DNA of 64,000 nucleotides, taken from positions 1,540,501 to 1,604,500 of the forward strand of contig NC_054553.1 of NCBI RefSeq assembly GCF_017654505.1. Direction: 5' to 3'. The translations under genes were made by a program, and so were the position numbers. This document shows positions 36,277 through 49,674 of the stretch, one piece after another. Position 1 is the first letter of the stretch; every line of letters starts with the position of its first letter. The notes below the pieces were generated by a model, which had not been told where the DNA came from, did no database searches, and saw nothing but the letters and a program-made list of their open reading frames with translations. Source of the DNA: Polyodon spathula. Its lineage: Eukaryota; Chordata; Actinopteri; Acipenseriformes; Polyodontidae.

Positions 36277-36444
36277 AGTTCTGAATCTCGTTCGGAAGAG
36301 GCGAGCAGAAAATCAATTTCATCCGACAGCTCGGATCTGTGCATCTTGTGTGCAGAGCTTTATTACTGCAAATTGTTAAACACAAGTAACGTTTTAGCGT
36401 GCTCAGATAAAATCGGGCCAACAATATTGCCTTACACCAGCTAG
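36277..36444 (+). other. Exon-like open segment with stop, 55 codons
   Basis: Acceptor ctttcattgcag (AG 36275-36276) is followed by 55 open codons to TAG at 36442-36444. The frame is closed by a TGA 12 bases before the acceptor, as expected at an exon edge. The start is Ser/Glu-rich (SSESRSEEASRKSISSDSSD) and holds several CpGs. A second frame is also open for 33 codons. No family was recognised. Confidence 0.2.
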
Positions 36445-36654
36445 GGGGATCAAGGGTAATATTGTGAGATTACTGCTTCGTGCTTTCTGCTTTTGAATTG
36501 CACAGTGGACTTTTGAACTGCTGAGTGGATGTGACCAGGTTTCCCAAAGTTGTGATCAATCCTGCTTTCTAAATCGTAGAGTCATTTCAGCTTGGGCATC
36601 GTGACTGGTCTGCAACCTTTCCAGAAGACACACATACTGCACTTTTTTTTTAAG

Positions 36655-36704
36655 ATGGACTTGAAAGCCACAATACGGACAGAACTGTCTGCCAGGAACA
36701 GAAA
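36655..36704 (+). other. Exon-like segment, 50 nt
   Basis: A long T tract ends in acceptor ttttttttaag (AG 36653-36654), and the donor is AGAAA/GTAAGT (GT 36705-36706). The frame MDLKATIRTELSARNR is open through it, and its ATG has a strong context (aagATGg). It could be a small internal or first coding exon, or a pseudoexon. Confidence 0.22.
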
Positions 36705-36709
36705 GTAAG

Positions 36710-38660
36710 TGACCTGTAATATGTTTGTGTGGTGTTCTTTTTACAAATTCAGTGTGGGAAAAAAAAAAAAAAGACGACAAATAACAAATCTAGCACTCCT
36801 CTCTCACCCAATCCATCCTTTCAATGAACCGGCATTACAGTAAAAGAAATGCTGACAAAATGTCAGGAAAGCCTGGTGCTTGGTGTTATAAAAGACAGGA
36901 GTGCCAGCTGCATTTAACCACCAACACTTCAGAAGAGCCCCGAAGAGCAAACACCTCCGAACTCTGGGGACTTAGTCAAGTTTCAATTGCACGGCACAGT
37001 AATCCAAGCAAGGATATCTTAAATGCTTAATTGTCAACTTGACCCATACATTATTGGAAACCTCTCAGAAACAAGGCCTAGACGTAGCATACTTCCCCTC
37101 CCTGGAGCCCTTTCTTCAGTTGGAGAAGTTATAAAAATCCCCACTGCTATATTTTCCATTCCCTCATAGAATACCAGGCCTGCTTATAAAAATACAAGCA
37201 ACGTAAAGTCCAATGTAAATAACATACATTTATAATATTGGTGAATACACAGTTCATATAATCTGGGTGCCATTTATTTGAGTAATTCCCACCCAGTTTT
37301 CCATGAACAAAATTAAGGTCTATTATTTATATTTCTGCTTCCCCTTCACATAGGCCGTCTAGAGTCCAATCCTCCAGCAACTGAAGGCCAAAGCCCAGTG
37401 CCATCTGTCTTCATCAAAGCCTCCCTGTAGGGACTCTGGAGATGCAGGTGTCTTGGTCCAGCAACATTATGGCTAGCCTGTGATCCACAACACGCTGCTG
37501 ACGAGAAGCAGAATCTTTCGGATAAAGACCAAGGGTAAATATTCAAAGACCATGCAAATTTTCTCAACTTTCTCGCAACTCTGCTTGCTCTGCGAATGTT
37601 TTGCATGAAATCGCAAGTGAATGAAATCTAAAAGAGTTGCAGAGATACTGCAATTATCACAGCGCTGCGGAAATGAATAAATTAACATGAATTAACACAG
37701 GAAATCAACCCCAACTCTCTCAACGTTTCTACCCATAGCAACTTTTTGCAAAATGAAGATGCATTATTTGGGCTTGACGAGGCATAGCCCCTGCACCTCA
37801 AAAACTGAGAGAAAAGCACTTGTGAGAGAACAACTCGCAAACCCATTTTGTTTTCTAACACAGCACCTATTTTGAATCTCATTCAAAAGCGCAACTTTTT
37901 TCACAAAAAGGACTTGCGGAAAAAAATCTCTACAACTCCCCTTGCAACACACGCAAAGGTAGATCCTGAGTGTTAAAACAGAGTCGCTCTGTGAGTGGAA
38001 GGGAAGGCTGTGATTAGGAGAGCATCGACAGAAATGAAGTCCATCATTGAGAGGTTTGCTTTCTTTTTAGTTTTTTTTTTTTTTAATTTTTCCACTTTTA
38101 TTTCTATAGCAGTCATACATACTGCACACCGTATTCCAGGAAGCCAAAGAACTGTCAGTGATGAGCAAAGGAAAAGACAGCCTGTCACTGAGACAGGTAC
38201 CTGACTGCCCCAATGTGTAATTATGAATGAAAACCATGCGAGTGTAGGTGTTGCTTGAGTCACCACTTTCTCATGCAGAGACCAAACAACCTAATAAAAT
38301 TATTGGGCTGTTTCAGCTGTTCGACATCAAAGGCGTTTAAAACAAAAAAAATCACTACTGCCAGCATAAGATTTTCATATAAATGGATGTGCACCAGCCA
38401 GCACACAAATCAAATTCAGACCTGCCGTGTCAGCCGTATTTCCCAGGTCACAAAACACATGGATAATACATTACAGAAGAATGGCCTGTGATCTTACAGT
38501 TAAAAAGTGTAACATTTTAAATTAAGTGTCTCTAATGACTGTGTATTTACATAGTAGTTACTTGGTACATACATGTGTAGTTACGCATCATTACAATGTT
38601 ATTATGCATAGCTCCTTACTGCCACCGTACACTCTGTTGCGCCTATTCCAATTAAGATTA
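36710..38660. other. Non-coding stretch, no gene recognised
   Basis: No gene seen. Scattered gcaa/ttgc-containing inverted words around 37550-37960 hint at a diverged foldback element but do not align convincingly. A fragment at 38591-38611 matches the 48.35-kb hairpin. Confidence 0.45.
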
Positions 38661-38662
38661 TT

Positions 38663-38666
<4 letters not shown>

Positions 38667-38717
<51 letters not shown>
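38667..38717. repeat. (GA)n microsatellite
   Basis: 25 uninterrupted GA units, an all-purine strand. Confidence 0.97.
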
Positions 38718-38719
<2 letters not shown>

Positions 38720-40864
38720 GAGGAGTCACATAAAGGTTGTGCAGAAATGGCTTAGGCGAGAACAAGACATGTCTTGGAGAAGTCAAACTGACAAATGTTT
38801 CAACTAAATACTGCATATCTTTCTCAATAGCCCTGTTACAGACGCACTGGGGTGCTGTGAAAGGCACCCTAGTACAGTACAGCAGTCACAGTGTCCTGTA
38901 ATACTTTCTGAGCAGCACCAGTTGTTATGTTGCTTTTAAGATGTGGACATCTGTTCATTAGCAGCTGGCCTAGGGACAGTGAAGTTAGAAAATAAACAGA
39001 ATTTCAAACATTGCAAAAGACAAATTAGAAATTACTCAGTAAAAAAATAATGCAGAAAGCTCTGGTCCACGATGTTTTCTTGAAAAGATTAATTTACACC
39101 AAATATTTAGATGTTTGTTATGTTTCATGGTTGTTTCAGCATTTCCTACAAACTAGTTCACTTTCTGAACCTTTGATGAAATTAAACATATGGCATTGCA
39201 CGTCTGAAGGTTCCTCTGTATGTGACCGAATATCACTGACTGAAATTTGATTATTTTTCAAGCTGTTCCAGATCTGTCACTTTTCTACCTTATTAAGCTA
39301 ATACCACATAAGAACCATTTTTGCGGTCTTCAACAGTTTTTCATGCTTTGTTCAACCGCCTAAATATTCACCCAAGAACAGCCTTTTTGGACTTTTGTGT
39401 ACAATATTACTAAATCATTACAATTACATTGCATATGTGCCATTGAAAAATGAAGTGTTTATAGTAAACCTTTTTTGGTTTTAATTATAAGAAGCATTTT
39501 ACATAGTTACATAGTTTATTCTAGGTTGCAAACATTCCTTTAATTTAAACATAAATGTTAAAGGATAACGACTGTATGGAAATACTCAGCCGCCTGGAAC
39601 TGTAATGTGAATCAATGTCTCTAACAGTCACATTGTCTTATAACGACGTTGTGTTTGTAAATCAATGCCGGCACACAGTTGTCTTATACAGACAGATGCA
39701 ACTGAAGAACAACTCCTTCTTCTTCCCCTATTGATTTTTAATAACGAAATTGCCTCTTTTGGCTACTCAGTTGCAGATAGAAAGCACATTTTCAAACAGC
39801 TGGCATGTGCTGCACAGTCTTCCTTGCTTTAAGGTGTAGTGCTATAAACATGGGAGGAAATAAAATAACATTTACATTCTTACTTCCCTCCCAAGCTGTG
39901 TTTAACCACAGCATGGCAACTGTCCAATGCAAATTAATAAAAGCCTCCCTGCTTTCTTTTGTTTTATACAAATATTTACAGTTGAGGCATACTGCCGGAA
40001 TTAACAAAATGACTCAGCACTGGTGGACTATAAAAATAGAGTAAACAGTAGAGATTATTTAGAGAGTCCATATCCTCAAAGAGTATGTGTCCAAAAGCAT
40101 TCTTGCAGTTACCGTACAATCAATATCCGTTACCAACTTAGCTTACATTAGGCTAATGTTGTTGATGTTTCTAATTTAGTCTTTAGAACCATCTTCATCT
40201 AATGTACAAACCATCACTGCTTTATCAAAAGATGCACAGCACTATAAACAAACCTTCAAGAGATCAAAGTAGTATAAAATAAATTCAACAAACAAAACTA
40301 CAATATGTCAACCCTGACCCGTCCATGTCTACCAGCGTCCTCTGCACTGCTGATATCCTGATAGTCATGAAAATCAAGACACGTTTCCATGCAGTACAAC
40401 AGCGCCACCTACTAACTGGAATTTACTGTTCCGCTGTGTCTGTGCCATTTGCATTTATGTATTTGGTTCTGAATTGAATACCACAGGAAGTCATTTTCCT
40501 CACTTATGCATTAATGAGTTTTTCTCTGAGAATAGTGGGGCAGGGGCAGGGGGAACCTGTAAAATTAAATATGAGCCTTCACTTCTGTGGCAATAACGTT
40601 CAATACTTGAGAGAGGGTAACAGCCATCACCGGAGAACTCCTGTCAGACAGAAAACAAGTAATTAGATTACTTCCACACTTGTACCATGCCACATTCAGA
40701 GTTACAGGCATTCAGAGAATTCTTTCTTGTGAGCAGCAACAGTAAAGGAGCAAGAGGAGCAAAAAATAAACCTGTAAATTATATTTTCATATGTTTTAGG
40801 CTTCTGTTTTAGGCAGCTTTCTCTTTTACATGTGCTTGCCTAAAAGTATAATCCTGGGTTTGTA
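38720..40864. other. Non-coding stretch, no gene recognised
   Basis: AT-rich with no motif-bearing frame or repeat recognised. Confidence 0.5.
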
Positions 40865-40972
<108 letters not shown>

Positions 40973-40974
40973 TA

Positions 40975-42845
40975 CTCCCAAATAAGAGACTCTGCTACAT
41001 CGGAAATCCATAAATAAGTAAGCTCTTCAATGCACAAAAATGTCACTGCAAGAAAATCATAAAGTAAACTAGAGAATGGGGGTTATTCTAGTATATCTGG
41101 GACTGCTTCATACAATAGGTTTCTGTAATCACTGAGCTCCTTAGCATTTCATTCCAGCTGCAACACGTCATGTTCAGTACTAGCATGTATTTCCTTATAC
41201 TGCATATCTAATGCTGCTACAATGATAGTATTAGCTGCCCTCTGCTGCTTTCAGCAGCATTTGCAGGATCCCGATGCACTGATTCCAAGGACTGGCTCAG
41301 GTTTCAGGAACAACGAGAGCTGAAAACAAGGGATATATATATATCCCTTCACTCACTTTTAAATGATATGCATAAAAAGGCATTAAAGTTGTACATATTT
41401 GTGTTTGGGAGTCTTTAGTTTGCCACCGATAAAAAGAAACGCAACTTGTCAATAGACGTGCCTCCTGACATACAGTACTGCATGCTGATTTTGATTTCTG
41501 ATGATCTGTAATTTAAATTAGAAATGGGCTCAGGTGGAGGGAACATGCCACTCGCTGTTGAAATGGTCTTAGTGGTTTTGTAATTGCCTACATCAAAACC
41601 AGTATAAGTAAACAAGTGTGCGCATGAATGTTTCTCGTGGGAACCAATTTTCTCAATAGATTTTGATCCAATATCAAGATTAATGCATTATCCAGTCAAC
41701 AGTCACATGCTGGTTTTAAAATAGCACAAGTATAGCCTGGGCAGGCAGCAGGGCTGGGTGAAAAGGAGCCGGGTGCAAGACATAGCACTAATTCTCAGAC
41801 CTGTCCGAATGGGTAGTCAACAACGATTACTTCCTGTTACCTCATTCTCCTGCAGGGAACAGCGTTATCTGTGACAAGGGAGTTCCCCTGCCAAGAATAC
41901 AAACAAATGGAATATACAAAAGCTATCAATAACATGATATTAATGCATCATGACCAGCTTGTGGACAAGAATCATAAATAAATAAATCTGGTTTCTCAAT
42001 AACTATTTTGCTGTTACCTATACCCACAGCATGCAGAACAATATTTCAGATGTTCCTGCATAGTCTCAGTTAGCAGTCCTGAAGTTACTGCATTCATTAA
42101 CCATCAGGGGTCATAACTCATGCAGACCACCATGTACAAGATACTGGGACCTCAATAACTTGTTTAGAAATAAGAACTATACTGGCATTCTATTTGCTTT
42201 AGATTCTTGGGATAATCGCCTCTTTCACCTCCTTGCTCTTCATCAACCTCAAATTATTACTTCTCCATTAAGGGTTTTTAAAGTTCAATTTGGTCCTTGC
42301 TGTGTCTACAAACTCACCACGAAAACAAGCACTCTTAACAAATGACCCGCTTAACTGCTAGATCAATAATTCTCTATGTGAATCAATAGGCGCTGCATTT
42401 TAAAGTGGTCCTGTACCAAGCCCCTGATCCGCATTTGTGAAAATCAGCTTGCTGTGAGGACCAGGAGATTATTTATTTAAACCTCTTGTCTTTATGATTC
42501 ATTATAAACCTCAAAGATTGTCTCAGCCAATCAGATTCTGCATTCACTGTCTTGGAACTCTGGCAGTAAACTGAACTTCATAACAGAAATAAAAGCCAGT
42601 GTGAAGCATGCATTGATCCCTCCTGAATGGGTACTTGTTCAATGAAATATCATCCTCTGTAAATCTGATAAAAAAAAAAAAACAGTAGAGGAGGTTCAAA
42701 TAGCTTCAACAGAGTAGTAATGCTCATCATGAACTCACAGGATGGTCTTGGATTGTCCCCAGGAATGAGATGGAAATGGCTGTTATCAGAAGGAGTAATG
42801 TTGACGGATTGCTTTCCTTCTCATTACATTAATGTTCCAACAGGA
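40975..42845. other. Non-coding stretch, no gene recognised
   Basis: Only a perfect 22-bp palindrome (41328-41349, aaggg at one end, ccctt at the other) stands out. No gene. Confidence 0.5.
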
Positions 42846-43140
42846 CAGAAGAATCCTGTTGTACTGTGTATCCGCTAGTGTGGAACAAAAAGAGCTGCAG
42901 AGTTCAGAAGAATCCTGCTGTACTGTGTATCCGCTAGTGTGGAACAAAAAGAGCTGAAGAGTTCAGAAGAATCCTGCTGTACTGTGTATCCGCTAGTGTG
43001 GAACAAAAAGAGCTGAAGAGTTCAGAAGAATCCTGCTGTACTGTGTATCCGCTAGTGTGGAACAAAAAGAGCTGAAGAGTTCAGAAGAATCCTGCTGTAC
43101 TGTGTATCCGCTAGTGTGGAACAAAAAGAGCTGCAGAGTT
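42846..43140. repeat. 59-bp minisatellite, exactly five copies
   Basis: Units start at 42846, 42905, 42964, 43023 and 43082, and the array ends at 43140. Units are almost identical. Copy 1 has cctgttgt where the rest have cctgctgt. Copies 1 and 5 carry gctgcag where copies 2-4 carry gctgaag. Unit length is not a multiple of three and the array is not in an open frame. Confidence 0.97.
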
Positions 43141-46100
43141 CTGACCTAGCAACAGACAAATCTTTTTTAAGTTTTCAGTGCTGTCATCTCCATTGAGCCC
43201 CAGGCTTTAGCAGGGATTTAAGTTGGGAAGGAAATGAATCACATACACCAGTCTGAAGTGAGGAAAAAAAAAAATACATCAGCTAAGTCATTGCTAATCT
43301 CAGAGTACACTTACAAAAGTTTCAGTCCTACAGATTGTCAGAGTTCAGACTAGTTTCCTTCTTGTACTTTGTGTGGAGAAGGGCCCACCCTCAATGGATC
43401 ACAATGGTATTGCACACTATGCATTCTGTCAGGTTGATAGGACTGCCTGCAACTCCAGCGCTAGGATATTCAATTCACTTTTACGATGGGCAGACATGTT
43501 AAGTAAAATTGGAAGTTCATAGTTACAGTATCATATCATACATAGATACCCACATAACATGATGCCGATCAAATATCTGAATCAAATTACACAACCCCCG
43601 CTGGATTCAAAGTCAGTGGTTAATGGATGCGGGAACCATTCTGAACATCAAGCCATGTTTCATTTTAGCATCTTTTACAAAAGTACCACACAACTGTGAG
43701 AAACACAACTACTATTTTTTTTTTTTAAATGTTTAGAATCAAAAAAATAAAGTATTTGTTGTGACCCACGGTTTCTGAACGGCAGTTTTAAGACGTACTA
43801 AAACCAAGCATTCATAGCAATAGTACTTCAGGAACATCAAATTGGTTTTGTTTCAGCACAGCACTGAAGTATTTAAACATGTTGAGCCAAAGCAGTAGTA
43901 CTTGTTTGGAGTATAGGTCAGTTTGACTGGCTCAGATATAAAAAGCAAGACTACATCTCTAAATAAACTGTGGACTTTGACACTTACTAGACATGAATGG
44001 AGTCTGTGCCCCTGGCCTCCCTTAGCACACAGAAAAAGTCAATTAACTAATGAGAAAACATATGCAGTAAATCTTTTTCAATCAGAAATAATTTGTTCCC
44101 CTGTCAGACTGGAGAAGGTAATGATTAGAAGGGTACAGGGTTATAAAGCAAGGTCTTGTTTAGTATTGGTTTCCTGTACTATCTCTTCAATAAACATAGT
44201 ACTGCAAAAGTTTTCTTCCTCTACTCTACCTCACCCCCAGAACCTGAGATACACATTTATAATGCAGGTGGAGTCAATCAAGCATCACAGCAATCTAAAA
44301 GAAGGTACTTAATACAGTAACCGCACATGAACCAGAGTACTCTGTGGTTTTATTTTCAAATTGGTAAACACCAATAAATGAAGCAACCGAACACCCCTCA
44401 AAAGGTGCACTTTTATGTAACATATATTTTAACATATATAAACATATATTTTACTAACCATGTGCTGTGTTACTAACTAGCATGTTGATTTCTGATTCAC
44501 TCATACTGAACAAACTTTTTTTCCCATATTGAACACTCAATCTACGGTGATGAAAAGGCACTTGGTTTAAAAATGTGAGAGCGAAATTCAGAGTAGCCCT
44601 CTTTCTTTTATCATTGGTGGCTTTGCAAGAAATGGTAAAAGACACTGCATGTCTACATGAGAGCGGGATCTGACACTTCTACCGCTGCCCCTGAGATACC
44701 GACTTGTGACACTTCTGTCGATAGGAGGGGAAGTGGCAGCCCTGACAATAGATAAAGGGCATGCTGTGATATTGATTTAGCATGTTTGGTGAAGAAACCC
44801 AGCTTTCCTCCTCCTTCAAAGACTGTACTGCTAATTGAAAGACTTGAAAGCAGCTTTTTATCATTCGAAACAATCATATCTTTATATATTAGACACAAGA
44901 TAGAAAAACAATGATTTTATTTCATTTTATCTGTTTTTTTTAATACTGTGGGAATTGTTTAATGATTTTTTTTTTCTTTTAAAAAAAGTATTTAACTGGT
45001 GCTTGGTTATAGCACATCACGGATTCAGGGAAGCGTGCTGGTGCTTAGAATATTCAATGGGGCGCTCTTAAGATGTCTTCTATTTTCTCTGTCCATCTAT
45101 TTCCCAGCCTCTCTTGAGCCTTCTACTCCAAAAGCTTAACTTAATTTCTCTACATCCTTCTGGACAACTTGCAGTAGGCATGGTATGAACAGTCATGAAG
45201 CCTCTTTCATAAAAATCTGATTTTGAATAACTAAATGGTGCAGACTGCAGCACAGTTCTTTTTGTCTGTGATATTGAATTACGTTTTACTTTAGTTTGAC
45301 TGTTACCTGGATTCAAATTGATCATATTCCCTAGATGGATGAGTTGCCATTATTGTATTATTCCACACTACTTTTGTGCTCAAACTTCACAGAAAGTGAC
45401 CATGTGGCCAGGTTTATTGTAGAGAACTGTCAAACCTGGAAACAGCAACAGTAAATGTTGCTTTGTTGAAAAAATGTGGGTGCGCCGCAGAAGAACACTT
45501 GAGAAGATCATACTTCAATGCAATGTGACTTTTAGATCTATGCTCTTCATAGTGCATGTACTGTATAGCAATAAATCCACTTTTCAACCAACAGGGAAGG
45601 CAATTAAAAATAAAGTACTGTTTTAAAACTTGAGAGACACAATTTTGTCCATTGCAGTTTAAATAATAAAGGGCAACAATGGGTGGAAGCACTTTTAACT
45701 TATGTTTAAACTGGCACAAAGAAACACTATAAACAGCTCAATATCTGGCAGTGTATGCTGAACACAAATCTTGCCATTGTGTGTGGTGTTAGAAATGGTC
45801 TATAGGTCATTCAGATTAGCCCTGCAGAAATACACAGGATCGCTTGGTTTTGTTCATGATGACACAAGTGCTGTTCAATACTTTTTTTTCTGAATTAACT
45901 GGATTATAAATGAAGACAATGGTATCAATTTATTGCTGGAAATATGATGTACTTTCTTTTTTCTTAAATGTTTCATTGTCTTTAACCAATTGCAGCTTCT
46001 TAAATTAGCACAACATAAACTTTCAATGCATCAGTCGCTGTGTACTCCCCTAATGGTCTCTTCTGGAAAGTATATTTCCCTCATTGGACCCATGAGAGCA

Positions 46101-47060
46101 AGGATGGAGTTACCTTCCCTGTAGAGCTGTTCTAATTAGATTTGCTTTATGTTCTGTTGTTTAACATGTGGGATTAGACCAATATAATAATTTCATCCAT
46201 AAATATCCATGTCACTACCTAACTTGACTTCTGAGTTTAGGGAGGAAAGGATGATCTCTCATTGTAAACTAATTATATGCTAGTGAAACCATTACTTCTA
46301 CGGTTAAGGACGTTGGATTGAATTAAACAGTACAGTCAGTGAACAAAATCCAATTCTCAAGACAGAAATTAAGTGCAACGTGCAAGCATGCTCCAGGGTT
46401 AACTCAAACCAGTTATTAAAGCAGAACTTTGTGATCTGCAGGAAGTGAAAATTACAAGTTGCTTTATTAAAACTGTGGCCGGTTACTGCTATCATGCTGT
46501 CATTTGGAAATACAACATTTTTTCTTGTTTCCGTACCAAGTCAATACTTTTGCATAAGTGACCTTCTTTCTCATAATGCATGTAATAGCATATATGTTAT
46601 TGAGCCCCCAGCTATCGTCTACTGAATCCCATATTCCATCATCACTTCGGACCTCGGAGAGCAATTTCAGGAATGCAGAGTAGTTGGATGCTTTTTTTGT
46701 GAGTGTGTTGCATTTCTGTGCACTCGGACAGAATCTGGCACAGTCATTAAGAACACTTCAAAGCACAAGGGGAAACCTTACACTTTCTTCATTATCCCAA
46801 ATGTCTTGAGAAATAAATAACCCCTTGAGAACAAACAGAAACAAGAGAAAAGAAAGGTGTGCTATTCTTTTCCTTACTTTTGAGGTTTTACCAGACTGTA
46901 AATAATACTTATAAACAAAGGGAACAGATGTAGGATATTTTGATTCTTAAAAAACAAAAATAATAATAATGATTTAGAGTTTTAAAATCGTTGTACATCT
47001 TGTAAGACTTGTTAAAGTGATACACCTGCACCTACTTACTGTACTCAAAACATGTTTATC
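43141..47060. other. Non-coding stretch, no gene recognised
   Basis: The longest frames (129 codons at 43923; 101 codons at 45414 on minus) show no motif or splice context. Nothing else is seen. Confidence 0.5.
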
Positions 47061-47079
47061 GTGTTCTGTCCCCGTTCTA

Positions 47080-47400
47080 TTTATTATTCCCATTTCCGTG
47101 CGGAAAACAAGGATATAGCGGATGCAAAACGAAAGGGGCGGAATAACACTGCCGCCTCATTTGATGAATTAATGATGATTAAATCTGCAAAGCAGCATGC
47201 TAAACACAGATAATGAGCTGCCATACATTCATGAGCTATTCACAAAGGTCCGGGAAAATTAGCAAAAAATTCCACCGACTGAGTGCTGCTGCAAAGCGGA
47301 GCACATAGGCGTCAGAAGCTGAGCACCAATTTGAAATGGCAGCTATTTACGGTCCTGTATAGTCATGAAATGTTAATGCAACACTATCAAGCCTAAGATC
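47080..47400. promoter_or_regulatory. Candidate conserved non-coding element
   Basis: A repeat-free, compositionally balanced block in AT-rich surroundings. It carries clustered homeodomain-type cores (gaattaatgatgattaaat, three TAAT/ATTA cores in 19 bases), CpGs not expected in neutral methylated DNA, and no frame open across it. This texture is typical of developmental enhancers conserved across vertebrates, but conservation itself was not tested. Confidence 0.25.
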
Positions 47401-47626
47401 AAAAGAAAATATGCTGACATAATTTGGTTTGCATTAAAAAAAAAATGTTGTATTATCCACGCGTCCTTTAACAATGGTAGGATAGACACAAAAAAGCCTG
47501 CTAGGCATTCATTTGATTTTTCTACTGTACTGTTTAAGCCTATTGTACATATCTATATTTGTACATAAAGTAATGTGTACTGAGAACACATTAATGTTAT
47601 TTTAATATGCCCTCATATTTATTAGG

Positions 47627-47630
<4 letters not shown>

Positions 47631-47709
<79 letters not shown>
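47631..47709. repeat. (AT)n microsatellite
   Basis: About 39 dinucleotides with one slip (taata). Confidence 0.95.
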
Positions 47710-47710
<1 letters not shown>

Positions 47711-48340
47711 CTAAGACACTTTCTAAAACATTTCTAAAAAAATAAATAAATCAGACTCGTCCTGTACCAGTACATTTATTTGTTTTTCTTTTTTAAATGT
47801 AGGCTACATGTTTACAGATAAAATACTATTGTCATTATGAAGGAGACAATGCCCAACTGCACAAATAGATACTATATAATAGCATAAAATAAGCAAGCTT
47901 TGTACAGCACTTCCAGTCACTTCCCTGGCTCTTTTTTGATGTCTATTGTTTTGTATGATCCCTATACAGCTGTATTGTCTTCTAGTTGAGAGCACGTCAA
48001 AGCAAACAGTTACGGGAAACAAGCACTGGAGTGATCAAGCAGAGAATGAGTTTGCCTTGTCCTGGGTGATTAATGGAAAGTTTACGGTATGTGGACAAGG
48101 GCGACTGATGAGGATCTGACGTCACAGCGATATGTACGTGGCTGTTCAGTGGTGGCTATGTTGTTACCGAGTGGGTTTTTAATGGTAAGGAAAGTGTTTC
48201 CAGGGCAATGTTGCTCGGAAACGACGGTTGCTCTTACCAGGTGTTGCTACTAACAAGCATCCCTCAGCGTAAATCTAAACTTAACTCGAACCCTAACCCA
48301 TTTCTGATACAACGGTGTACTTACAAAAAGAATTTACACA
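47710..48340. other. Non-coding stretch, no gene recognised
   Basis: No supported feature. Confidence 0.5.
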
Positions 48341-48351
48341 TCAAGTACATG

Positions 48352-48398
48352 GTAACTATGCATAATAACATTGTAAGTATGTTATTATGCATAGTTAC
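48352..48398. repeat. Perfect 19-bp hairpin of a dispersed repeat
   Basis: Arms 48352-48370 (gtaactatgcataataaca) and 48380-48398 are exact reverse complements around a 9-base loop. Imperfect pairing continues outward (caagtacatg against catgtcacttg). A 21-base part matches 38591-38611 exactly in inverted orientation, showing it is a fragment of a dispersed family, probably a MITE. Confidence 0.75.
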
Positions 48399-48523
48399 AA
48401 AGCATGTCACTTGAGAAAATATAATTTTGGTGGCTATGTTATGATTATGACACTGAAATGAACTGAAGCATAGAGGTAGTACAAATCTATTAGGCATCAG
48501 TTTGAGAGACATATTTTCTAGGC

Positions 48524-48573
48524 GAAGAAGAAGAAGAAGAAGAAGAAGAAGAAGAAGAAGAAGAAGAAGAAGG
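48524..48573. repeat. (GAA)n trinucleotide repeat
   Basis: About 16-17 uninterrupted GAA units, all-purine on the plus strand. Confidence 0.97.
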
Positions 48574-48579
48574 GAATGA

Positions 48580-49670
48580 AAGTGCCCCTCTTAACATCCT
48601 TTTGTGTCTGATATTAAAGCAGCTCCTCTTGACACACTAAACCATCTTCTTAAACCTTTGTCGTTTAATAAGATGCTAATTAGAAGTCTGGTCCCTGAGT
48701 AAAACTAAGAAGTGCCGCATTAAAGCACCCTGTAGAGCATTCAAAGATAGCCAGCCATGTTCAAAAACAAGGCAGAGCTGCTAATTTGAGGAATTATCCA
48801 TGAGCCTGAAGAGAAGATGAGATAATAAAGTGAACTGGCAGTCTGATTGCCCTTCCCATTGAATCCTCCTATAAGCACCACAAATAGGCTTTGAACTGTA
48901 CTTGATGGCCGAGGAGAGCATTTTAAAACATACAACCGAAGACAGTCTGTGAAGGAACTCAGCTCACATACTGAGAAAGTAACACATTTGAATTTAAACC
49001 ACAACCTTTTTGATGGCTTAAAGGATTGACTGTCCTTGCTAACGCTAATTAAATAAAAAAAGAAGAAGCATTCTGAGCAAAGGGCAAATGTACATTTTTA
49101 TGTAGCACTTATTTCGTGCCTCTAATTACAATGTATCCATGTCATGTTTAAGTACAATAATGTACCAGGAAAAACTCTGGATACGTACGGTAAGTGCAAC
49201 TTAACTACTTTCCAAGCATTCCACATGCGTGTTACACAGTGGCTAAAAACAGCTTGATCTGTATATAAACTGAGAATGATTATAAACATGTTTGGTTCAA
49301 AGTTTGATGAGCAGGAGTACAGAAATAAAAAAGCACAGGAGGAAAACTTTGGGGATCCAAGGCCATACCTCATGTGTTCTTTTTAGGCAAAAGTTCAAGC
49401 TGCAGCTGCTCTATGAGTGAGCCAAAAGCTATTTTCCAACACATGGAAAAATGTTACAGTACTGGAGCTACCATGTGAACCATTTGAAGCTAATAATGAT
49501 GTGTGACGAAAGCGACCTGAATCAATGCATTTAAAGCTTGTTTGTTTTTTATTATTGAGTGCTAAAATAAATTATGTATTGATTGTTATTAAGGTTGTCA
49601 TGCATACATATTTTATTAAGGTGGTGAAAGGATCTGCAAAGGGCCAGTGGGAGGCCACTACTGTGAAAAT
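48580..49670. other. Non-coding stretch, no gene recognised
   Basis: No supported feature. A good isolated donor (TACG/GTAAGT) near 49190 has no partner acceptor. Confidence 0.5.
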
Positions 49671-49674
49671 AGCA

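Noticed and set aside
48352..48420. Hairpin resembling the miR-153 word gcatag-tcac
   Set aside because: The match is partial and the perfect self-complementary stem with a 9-base loop fits a repeat fragment rather than that precursor.
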